Assembly: GCA_002393815.1 (NCBI GenBank)
Contig: DGUB01000062.1
Coordinates: 1-8,902, forward strand
Origin: Ruminococcus sp. UBA4321
GTDB taxonomy: Bacteria > Bacillota > Clostridia > Oscillospirales > Ruminococcaceae
Length of the DNA: 8,902 nucleotides
Reading direction: 5' to 3'
Shown: positions 1 to 3,768 of the stretch, piece after piece
How the letters are laid out: the number at the start of each line of letters is the position of its first letter
Numbering within the stretch: the first letter of the stretch is position 1
Made by a program: the position numbers and the translations under genes
Notes under the pieces: model-generated
The model's database searches: none
What the model was told of the DNA's origin: nothing
What the model saw: the letters and a program-made list of their open reading frames with translations, nothing else

Positions 1-40
1 AGAAAAAAATACAAGAAACAGAATATCTGATAAAATTAAA

Positions 41-82
41 AATGCCGGATTTTTCAAAACAGAATTGACAAAATCCGACATT
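41..82. repeat. Imperfect inverted repeat over the toxin promoter
   Basis: The arms are 41-53 (AATGCCGGATTTT) and 70-82 (AAAATCCGACATT). They are reverse complements at 12 of 13 positions and are separated by 16 bases. The right arm begins at the last base of the -35 box and fills most of the promoter spacer. This placement would suit an operator, but the left arm followed by T residues could also be a remnant of an upstream gene's terminator. No function is shown. Confidence 0.5.
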
Positions 83-93
83 TATGTTATAAT
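65..93 (+). promoter_or_regulatory. Sigma-A promoter of the small toxin mRNA
   Basis: A consensus -35 box TTGACA (65-70) and a consensus -10 box TATAAT (88-93) are separated by exactly 17 bases. Transcription should start near 100, giving a leader of about 57 nt before the small ORF at 158. The perfect match predicts strong constitutive transcription, typical of toxin mRNAs held in check by an antisense RNA. Confidence 0.9.
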
Positions 94-100
94 GTGAAAA

Positions 101-139
101 GAGGGTATACCAGCACGGTGGCGGTCAATCCAGCTCCCA
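101..139 (+). repeat. Leader module, copy 1 (toxin mRNA 5' end)
   Basis: The leader has the ordered blocks GAGGG, TACC, CGGT/GCGGTC and GCTCCCA. The same blocks in the same order occur on the minus strand at 334-307, at the 5' end of the convergent RNA. The copies differ by substitutions and about ten extra bases here. Both transcripts therefore start with related sequence, and the locus is flanked by an imperfect inverted repeat. The block 104-111 (GGTATACC) is itself a palindrome. Confidence 0.7.
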
Positions 140-150
140 GAAATGGGGGT
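133..150 (+). promoter_or_regulatory. Hairpin sequestering the toxin Shine-Dalgarno
   Basis: CTCCCA (134-139) pairs with TGGGGG (144-149) around a GAAA tetraloop (140-143), with one G-U pair and a possible extra G-U at 133/150. The right arm GGGGG is the only plausible ribosome-binding site for the ATG at 158, with 8 bases between. Folding would hide it, a common translational brake in type I toxin mRNAs. The structure is read by eye and no folding energy was calculated. Confidence 0.6.
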
Positions 151-157
151 GTCACAT

Positions 158-259
158 ATGCAGTATGTAACATGGCAGGATTTAATTCAGCTCGGCATTA
201 TGGTCGCAGCATTCGGAAATCTGTTTTACATGATTTATTGCAACCATCATAAAAAATAA
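158..259 (+). CDS. Putative holin-like type I toxin, 33-aa membrane peptide
   Basis: This small gene encodes 33 residues, beginning MQYVTWQDLIQLGIM and ending CNHHKK. A short polar start with a Trp-Gln-Asp patch is followed by one hydrophobic helix (about residues 9-28) and a positively charged tail. That layout matches the short Firmicutes peptides annotated as putative holin-like toxins, which are thought to insert into and depolarise the membrane when made from their own chromosome; the match is from memory. The ATG at 158 is chosen because GGGGG lies 8 bases upstream. An in-frame ATG at 143 lacks a ribosome site and sits in the hairpin. The stop codon lies inside the terminator stem. A consensus promoter, a convergent RNA and a shared terminator support a type I toxin-antitoxin unit. 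Toxicity is inferred. Confidence 0.72.
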   Translation: MQYVTWQDLIQLGIMVAAFGNLFYMIYCNHHKK

Positions 260-293
260 CCGCCGTATGCTTCCCCAAGCCGGCGGTTATTTT
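253..293. terminator. Bidirectional terminator shared by toxin mRNA and antisense RNA
   Basis: ATAACCGCCG (256-265) pairs perfectly with CGGCGGTTAT (281-290). The flanking A-run (251-255) and T-run (291-293) extend the stem and give a U-rich tail in each direction. It ends both convergent transcripts, so they overlap here. The toxin stop codon (257-259) is within the left arm. Confidence 0.88.
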
Positions 294-306
294 CATAACT
301 AACACT

Positions 307-334
307 TGGGAGCGACCGTCATCGGTACGCCCTC
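307..334 (-). repeat. Leader module, copy 2 (antisense RNA 5' end)
   Basis: Read on the minus strand from 334, this contains GAGGG, GTACC, ACGGTCG and CTCCCA, matching the toxin leader at 101-139 block for block. In plus orientation it is therefore complementary to the toxin leader. A toxin mRNA that read through the terminator could fold its 3' end back on its own leader. ACCG-ATGA-CGGT forms a small hairpin within it. Confidence 0.7.
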
Positions 335-342
335 TTTCTTAT

Positions 343-371
343 ATTATACACTGTTCTGAATGAAATGTCAA
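343..371 (-). promoter_or_regulatory. Sigma-A promoter of the antisense RNA
   Basis: On the minus strand TTGACA (371-366) and TATAAT (348-343) are separated by exactly 17 bases, matching the toxin promoter in boxes and spacing. The -35 box lies just beyond the yabR terminator, so this RNA is independent of the upstream minus-strand operon. Confidence 0.9.
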
Positions 372-380
372 GAGAAAAAC

Positions 381-411
381 AAAAAATTTCCGTCCTCGCA
401 AGAGAACGGAA
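381..411 (-). terminator. Rho-independent terminator after yabR
   Basis: On the minus strand a ten-pair stem (411-402 with 397-388), with one G-U pair, encloses a TTGC loop. It is followed by TTTTTT (386-381). It lies just past the yabR stop codon and closes the divIC-yabR transcript. Confidence 0.9.
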
Positions 412-418
412 TTTTATA

Positions 419-862
419 TTATCGGGAGCGTCTGCGGGATTTGTTTTTTCTGTCAGTGATGCGCTTGATATCGCCCATTTTTTCCTCACTGTTCTGTTTG
501 AAGCGGTTCATCATATCTTCAAAGCTCAGTTCGGAATCCTGCGGCTGCGGCTTGGGATTCCAGACAGCACCCCTGTCACGGTTCTGCCGTTTGGGCTGAC
601 GCGGCGGCTTTTCCTCCTGCGGAAGTGCCTTTTTAATGGACATGCTGACTTTCCCCTGCTCGTTAATCTGAAGCACAACTACTTTGACTTCCTGACCTTC
701 TGTCAGGAACTCACGGATATCACTGACGAAAGTATTTGCCACTTCGGAGATATGTACCATACCAGTGGCAGGCTTTCCGCCCTCCTGTTCCACTTCCACG
801 AATGCGCCGTAATTGGTGATGCTTCTGACCTTGCCGTTGTAAATTTTACCTGTTTCCAGCAT
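419..862 (-). CDS. yabR: YabR-like S1-domain RNA-binding protein
   Basis: This 147-residue protein has one S1 RNA-binding domain at about residues 3-78. The S1 pattern is clear: GKIYNGKVRSITNYGAFVEV, then GMVHISEV and VVVLQINEQGKVSMSIKKA. The C-terminal half (about 80-147) is charged and low in complexity, rich in Arg, Lys, Pro and Gln, and ends in an Arg/Lys cluster that could add non-specific RNA or ribosome contacts. B. subtilis YabR and general stress protein 13 are single-S1 proteins of similar size, and YabR also follows divIC. AGGAGGA lies 11 bases before the start. The gene follows divIC by 32 bases, ends at a terminator and is probably co-transcribed with divIC. Its molecular role is not well defined in the family; ribosome or RNA association is inferred. 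Confidence 0.88.
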   Translation of the reverse strand: MLETGKIYNGKVRSITNYGAFVEVEQEGGKPATGMVHISEVANTFVSDIREFLTEGQEVKVVVLQINEQGKVSMSIKKALPQEEKPPRQPKRQNRDRGAVWNPKPQPQDSELSFEDMMNRFKQNSEEKMGDIKRITDRKNKSRRRSR

Positions 863-894
863 TGTTCTGAAAATCCTCCTGTTTTTTATGAATT

Positions 895-1203
895 TTATTT
901 ATCTCTGGATGTATCATAATAACGCCGCTCGTCCGGATAGGCATAATTTCCGGATTCGACAGCAAGCTTTTCCATATAGCGACTGATATCATCAGAAGCA
1001 ATCAGTGCAGCGAGTTCTTCGTTTTCCGCGGAAAGCACCTCGATATTTTCTTCCAGCTCTGCGAGTTCCTTACGTTTTTCGACAACGGAATTTTGTGCAG
1101 AGATGATAGAGACTGCACAGAACACTGCGAACATGGCGAGTGCCGCGCCTATCAGCATTCTGAACATGAGCGGCTGTTTTGCCGCTTTTTTTGTATTTGG
1201 CAT
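895..1203 (-). CDS. divIC: Septum formation initiator, FtsB/DivIC family
   Basis: This 102-residue bitopic protein has a short basic N-terminus in the cytoplasm, one membrane helix (about residues 14-36) and an external coiled coil (about 38-68) rich in Glu, Leu and Ala. The C-terminal motif YMEKLAVESGNYAYPDERRY is the usual DivIC/FtsB ending (a YxEKxA core, then YxYPxE). Members join FtsL and FtsQ/DivIB at the division septum and help activate septal peptidoglycan synthesis. Length and architecture are normal. The start is supported by AAGGCGGT seven bases upstream. It lies between yabQ and yabR as in Bacillus, but a 96-base gap and its own promoter separate it from yabQ, as expected for a vegetative gene beside sporulation genes. 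Confidence 0.92.
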   Translation of the reverse strand: MPNTKKAAKQPLMFRMLIGAALAMFAVFCAVSIISAQNSVVEKRKELAELEENIEVLSAENEELAALIASDDISRYMEKLAVESGNYAYPDERRYYDTSRDK

Positions 1204-1240
1204 ATTGATTACCGCCTTATGAAATTGTTGTTATTTTATT

Positions 1241-1270
1241 ATTATACACCCTACAGAGGGTAAGTTGCAA
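1241..1270 (-). promoter_or_regulatory. Promoter of divIC-yabR with inverted repeat in spacer
   Basis: On the minus strand a -35 box TTGCAA (1270-1265) and a consensus -10 box TATAAT (1246-1241) are 18 bases apart. The spacer contains ACCCT-CTGT-AGGGT, a perfect five-base inverted repeat with a four-base centre, placed where a repressor could block polymerase. Transcription would start near 1234, about 30 bases before the divIC start codon. Confidence 0.78.
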
Positions 1271-1299
1271 GCGGTTTTGGATAATTTTTTTCCGGAATA

Positions 1300-1680
1300 C
1301 TATTTTTTGTCAGGTTTCACAAAAATCCTGATGATTTTTCTACAAATCCGTACAAAGCCATCCCAGAGCGAAAAGAAAAATCTGCCGAGGGTGCATTCAT
1401 GCAGGACGAATCCGCACAGACAGCCGACGGCATAATACATCCGGAATTCTCCCCTTGCGAAGCCGCTGACATAGCACAGGAGCAGAAAGCTTGTCACAAT
1501 CAGGAAGAAGATATCTTCGAGCATGGTGACAGACCAGTGATGCGGAATCAGCCTCCGGAGAAAGCGGAACAAATCGAACAGAATGCCGGAAGGAATTCCC
1601 AGAAGCACCGAACCGCCGAGCAGAAGAAGTTCTTCTTCGACCGTGCGGAAGGTTTCCGGCGCAATTTTCAGCAGCAGCAT
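1300..1680 (-). CDS. yabQ: Spore cortex biosynthesis protein YabQ
   Basis: This 126-residue hydrophobic membrane protein has three to four likely helices, at about residues 17-42, 51-74 and 80-105, with a basic C-terminal tail (about 109-126). The family needed for cortex assembly in B. subtilis shows the same small size, the early GxxxGxxFDxxR region (here GIPSGILFDLFRFLRR) and a position directly after yabP. It would act in the outer forespore membrane. Its ATG is only two bases past the yabP stop, so translation is probably coupled. I see no clear terminator after it, only an AT-rich gap holding the divIC promoter. The assignment rests on hydrophobic pattern and gene order. Confidence 0.87.
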   Translation of the reverse strand: MLLLKIAPETFRTVEEELLLLGGSVLLGIPSGILFDLFRFLRRLIPHHWSVTMLEDIFFLIVTSFLLLCYVSGFARGEFRMYYAVGCLCGFVLHECTLGRFFFSLWDGFVRICRKIIRIFVKPDKK

Positions 1681-1682
1681 GA

Positions 1683-1967
1683 TTATCGGAAGAGTTTCCC
1701 GAGCATGGAAACCGGGGAATGCTTGTCTTTATCGCCGTACTGGAGTGACCAGATATCGCCTTCGACGGAGAGTGAGCCGTTTTCGATGCTGATAGCGTTA
1801 ATATGCAGTTCGCGTCCGGTGATGGTGAGTTCTCCCATGGCGGTATAGAGGACAATTTCACGTTCATCGAAGCGGTCAATATCGGTAATGCCGGAGATGC
1901 TGAGAATTTTCCGGTTTTCGAGCGTGACGAGATGGGGCATATCTGTACTGCGTTCTGTTTCCTGCAT
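1683..1967 (-). CDS. yabP: Sporulation protein YabP
   Basis: This 94-residue protein matches the YabP/YqfC family, with HLVTLENRKILSISGITDID, a middle EREIVLYTAMGELTITGREL, and LSVEGDIWSLQYG near the end. The family is small and beta-rich, expressed in the mother cell and needed for normal spore development in B. subtilis. The start has an ideal AGGAGGT eight bases upstream. It precedes yabQ by two bases. GAATACAGT at 2002-1994 on the minus strand resembles a sigma-E -10 element and is well placed, but I find no convincing -35 partner, so sporulation control is inferred from the family. The pair implies a sporulating organism or recent descent from one. Confidence 0.9.
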   Translation of the reverse strand: MQETERSTDMPHLVTLENRKILSISGITDIDRFDEREIVLYTAMGELTITGRELHINAISIENGSLSVEGDIWSLQYGDKDKHSPVSMLGKLFR

Positions 1968-2038
1968 AGTTCAGAACCTCCTGAGATGGAATTACTGTAT
2001 TCTATGCAGGAAGATGCCGGAAAATGCCAGCCGACAAA

Positions 2039-2251
2039 TCAGAATTTATCTATTATTTCAAATTTATCTTTTGTTGAAGACCATTTTCTGTCACGCATAA
2101 GTTTTTCTATTCCTGTTCCAGTACCATATGATATTTCTTCATCAATTTTCCAAACAGTATCACATTCAAGACAAGCTTTTAACAGTTCATCAGTTCCCTT
2201 TATTTTTATTTTCCAAATATCATCTTGTAAGCAATAAGGACATATTATCAT
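2039..2251 (-). CDS. Small zinc-ribbon protein of unknown function
   Basis: I do not recognise this 70-residue protein. It has CPYC at residues 4-7 and CLEC at 27-30, a four-cysteine zinc-ribbon arrangement, followed by DTVWKIDEEI and a charged C-terminus with several Lys, Asp and Trp residues. It has no signal peptide or membrane helix, so it should be cytoplasmic. It starts 11 bases after the rrf2 stop codon and has no good ribosome-binding site, so it may depend on translation of rrf2. It is visibly richer in A and T than the genes on both sides, suggesting late arrival. Similar short CxxC proteins are common as orphan or immunity-like genes in gut Firmicutes, but nothing here shows that role. 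Confidence 0.6.
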   Translation of the reverse strand: MIICPYCLQDDIWKIKIKGTDELLKACLECDTVWKIDEEISYGTGTGIEKLMRDRKWSSTKDKFEIIDKF

Positions 2252-2262
2252 TTTTTATCTGA

Positions 2263-2700
2263 TTAGATGCAATAATCATTGCCGTCCACACCGGCGTTAT
2301 GGTTCAGGATATCCTGTAAAGTAATGCTGTCCAGATATTCATGAACGGCTCTGTACAGACCTTCCCAGACATAGAGTGTGGCACATTCTTCAGCACGGGG
2401 GCAGTCATTTTCTTCGTATTCCAGACAGGTCACAGGTGCGAGACTGCCTTCTGTTGCGCGGAGTACATCGCCGACAGTCAGCACATTGGCAGGCTTGGCG
2501 AGCATATAGCCGCCTTTGTTGCCGCGGTTGGTGCGGAGAATGCCGCCTTTGTTGAGCATCGGCACAATCTGTTCGAGATATTTTTTGGAAATCTGCTGGC
2601 GTTCGGCAATTTCTTTCAGGGAAATATAGCCTTCTTCCTGATGCAGAGACAAATCCAGAAGCATCCGCAGGGCATATCTGCCTTTTGTTGAAATTTTCAT
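2263..2700 (-). CDS. Rrf2-family transcriptional regulator, possible Fe-S sensor
   Basis: This 145-residue regulator has the N-terminal Rrf2 winged helix: MKISTKGRYALRMLLDLS, a recognition region at about 28-50 (ISKKYLEQIVPML), then the wing RTNRGNKGGYMLA. Cysteines 92, 100 and 106 lie in the dimerisation/sensor region. IscR and NsrR bind a [2Fe-2S] or [4Fe-4S] cluster with three cysteines in this region, so redox or Fe-S sensing is plausible; the C-x7-C-x5-C spacing differs from IscR, which has C-x5-C-x5-C. AAAGGAAG lies 10 bases before the start. It is divergent from the oxidoreductase operon, whose enzyme carries several Fe-S clusters, making that operon and its own gene likely targets. 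CymR-like control of cysteine metabolism is the main alternative. Confidence 0.9.
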   Translation of the reverse strand: MKISTKGRYALRMLLDLSLHQEEGYISLKEIAERQQISKKYLEQIVPMLNKGGILRTNRGNKGGYMLAKPANVLTVGDVLRATEGSLAPVTCLEYEENDCPRAEECATLYVWEGLYRAVHEYLDSITLQDILNHNAGVDGNDYCI

Positions 2701-2734
2701 AATTCAGGTACTTCCTTTCTGTAATTGATTTTAT

Positions 2735-2759
2735 CCTATATTTATTATTATACCATAGG
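2735..2759. promoter_or_regulatory. Inverted repeat around the rrf2 -10 box
   Basis: CCTAT (2735-2739) and ATAGG (2755-2759) form an inverted repeat with 15 bases between, enclosing the -10 box of the rrf2 promoter. Rrf2-family repressors commonly bind their own promoters, so this is a candidate autoregulatory site. The arms are only five bases and the region is AT-rich, so chance is possible. Confidence 0.35.
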
Positions 2760-2775
2760 TTTAGTATGATTTCAA
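2747..2775 (-). promoter_or_regulatory. Promoter of rrf2
   Basis: On the minus strand TTGAAA (2775-2770) and TATAAT (2752-2747) are separated by 17 bases. Transcription should start near 2740, leaving a leader of about 40 nt before the ATG at 2700. The spacer holds ATAGGTTTAGTAT (2755-2767, plus strand), which resembles a box upstream of the divergent operon. Confidence 0.82.
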
Positions 2776-2867
2776 GTAGAAAAGTATCTGTAAAAATTCA
2801 CGTTTTTATCCTGAAAAAAAGCCTGAAATTTTATATTTTTTACAAACTTATAAAATATATCAGATTA

Positions 2868-2882
2868 ATAGGTTATAGATAT
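2868..2882 (+). promoter_or_regulatory. Box shared by the two divergent promoters
   Basis: ATAGGTTATAGATAT lies directly upstream of the operon -35 box. ATAGGTTTAGTAT at 2755-2767, in the rrf2 promoter spacer, is nearly the same, starting with an identical ATAGGTT and followed by AG and TAT with small gaps. Two similar sites in one intergenic region, each at a promoter, are what a local regulator such as the divergent Rrf2 protein would need. Confidence 0.4.
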
Positions 2883-2910
2883 TGACTTTCACATTGGAAA
2901 GTGTTATAAT
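2882..2910 (+). promoter_or_regulatory. Promoter of the 2-oxoacid oxidoreductase operon
   Basis: TTGACT (2882-2887) and TATAAT (2905-2910) are 17 bases apart, a near-consensus sigma-A promoter. Transcription should begin near 2917, about 43 bases before the first start codon. All six downstream genes can be served from here; I see no other strong promoter before the terminator at 7849. Confidence 0.87.
2885..2902. promoter_or_regulatory. Operator-like inverted repeat in the operon promoter
   Basis: ACTTTC (2885-2890) and GAAAGT (2897-2902) are perfect reverse complements separated by ACATTG. The 18-base site covers the end of the -35 box and most of the spacer, where a bound repressor would exclude RNA polymerase. 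The binding protein is unknown. The neighbouring Rrf2 regulator is a candidate, but its own promoter has no copy of this exact repeat. Confidence 0.6.
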
Positions 2911-2959
2911 ATTATCATATTAAACATATATGCAAATTCAGAAACAAGGTGATTTTATC

Positions 2960-3478
2960 ATGACAGAGATTCTATGGCTCGGACGCGGCGGACAGGGCGC
3001 ATTTACCGCGGCGAAGATTCTCGGCGCGGCATACGCGGCAAAACCGGAAAGCCATGCACTGGCATTTCCCTCCTTTGGCCCCGAACGGCGCGGCGCACCC
3101 GTCAGAGCGTTTACAAAACTCGACAGCAAGCCGATTCTCGACCGGAGCGAAACCGAAAAGGCAGATTTTATCATTATTCTGGACGAGACATTATATTCTG
3201 AAAACTTACAGAATTTATTAAAGCCCGGCGGAAAGATTCTCATCAATACCAGAAGTGCGGAACTGAAACAGATTGTTTCTTTCGACGGCGATTCTCTCGC
3301 GAAAGAACTGAAACTTCCCGTTGTGAATACGGTTATGATGGGCGCACTCGCCGGCATTTCCGGGATTGTCTCGGTAGAAAATCTGCATCAGGCGATTGAA
3401 AACTATATGCCCGTGAAAATCCGGGAAAAGAATAAAGCGGCAGTTCAGAAAGCCGCAGAGGAGGCGGAAGCTTTATGA
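2960..3478 (+). CDS. porG: 2-oxoacid:ferredoxin oxidoreductase, gamma subunit
   Basis: This 172-residue subunit of a four-subunit pyruvate/2-ketoacid:ferredoxin oxidoreductase opens with MTEILWLGRGGQGAFTAAKI, the usual gamma-domain start. Then come PSFGPERRGAPVRAFTKL and VNTVMMGALAGI, both characteristic. The family helps position CoA and holds the complex together; catalysis is on the alpha and beta chains. I chose the ATG at 2960 because AAGGTGAT lies just upstream and homologues begin with this sequence. An in-frame ATG at 2930 would add ten unmatched residues, has no ribosome site and lies close to the transcription start. The stop overlaps the delta start (ATGA). Substrate cannot be read from this subunit, which some archaea share between pyruvate and branched-chain enzymes. 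Confidence 0.93.
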   Translation: MTEILWLGRGGQGAFTAAKILGAAYAAKPESHALAFPSFGPERRGAPVRAFTKLDSKPILDRSETEKADFIIILDETLYSENLQNLLKPGGKILINTRSAELKQIVSFDGDSLAKELKLPVVNTVMMGALAGISGIVSVENLHQAIENYMPVKIREKNKAAVQKAAEEAEAL

Positions 3479-3768
3479 TAAAACCAACCGTCAGAGAAAA
3501 GAAAGTATTCGGCTTTGCAGACGTTCCGGAAGATACCAGTTTTGAAGCCGGCTATCTAGTAAGCGTCAACAGCGGCTGGAGAAGTATCCGCCCTGTTGTC
3601 AGTACAGAGAAGTGTATCGGCTGTATGCAGTGTTATTTATACTGCCCGGACGGCGTTATCTCGATTCAGGAGAACAAAGCCGTGATTGATTATGATTTCT
3701 GCAAGGGGTGCGGCATCTGCTCGAAAATCTGCAAGCCCGGCGCAATCGGAATGGAGCGTGAACGATAA
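3475..3768 (+). CDS. porD: 2-oxoacid:ferredoxin oxidoreductase, delta (ferredoxin-like) subunit
   Basis: This 97-residue subunit carries two complete [4Fe-4S] motifs. The first uses Cys47, 50, 53 and 57 (CIGCMQCYLYCP), the second Cys76, 79, 82 and 86 (CKGCGICSKICKP). The size and the short N-terminal extension before the first cluster are typical of PorD/VorD chains, which move electrons from the cluster on the beta chain to soluble ferredoxin. The start overlaps the gamma stop by four bases and the stop shares one base with the alpha start (TAATG), so the subunits are translationally coupled. All eight ligand cysteines are present, so both clusters should assemble. Confidence 0.95.
   Translation: MIKPTVREKKVFGFADVPEDTSFEAGYLVSVNSGWRSIRPVVSTEKCIGCMQCYLYCPDGVISIQENKAVIDYDFCKGCGICSKICKPGAIGMERER

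Larger units (their letters stand above)
252..336 (-). ncRNA. Convergent antisense RNA, candidate type I antitoxin
   Basis: A consensus promoter on the minus strand should start an RNA near 336, ending at the shared hairpin with a U-rich tail at about 250-255. The product is about 85 nt. It is complementary to the 3' end of the toxin mRNA, covering the terminator and the last codons. Its 5' half repeats the toxin leader blocks in the same sense, so the leaders themselves are not complementary. Its terminator arm contains ACCGCC, which could pair with GGCGGT (120-125) in the toxin leader. It has no substantial ORF, only a seven-codon ATG frame. The ends are estimates from the promoter and hairpin. 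Confidence 0.7.

Noticed and set aside
365..919. 184-residue plus-strand ORF opposite yabR
   Set aside because: It is antisense to the well-supported S1-domain gene, crosses its start region, has no ribosome site and shows no recognisable motif.
1397..1879. 160-residue minus-strand ORF overlapping yabP and yabQ, and a 149-residue plus-strand ORF over the same stretch
   Set aside because: The yabP and yabQ frames carry family signatures and a strong ribosome site with two-base spacing. These alternatives are low-complexity shadows in other frames.
1994..2002. Sigma-E promoter for yabP from a GAATACAGT -10-like element
   Set aside because: No -35 element is found at the right spacing, so it is mentioned only in the yabP entry and not called as a promoter.
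2930..2959. Earlier ATG for the gamma subunit, adding ten residues
   Set aside because: There is no Shine-Dalgarno, it lies about 13 bases from the predicted transcription start, and the added residues do not match the family N-terminus.
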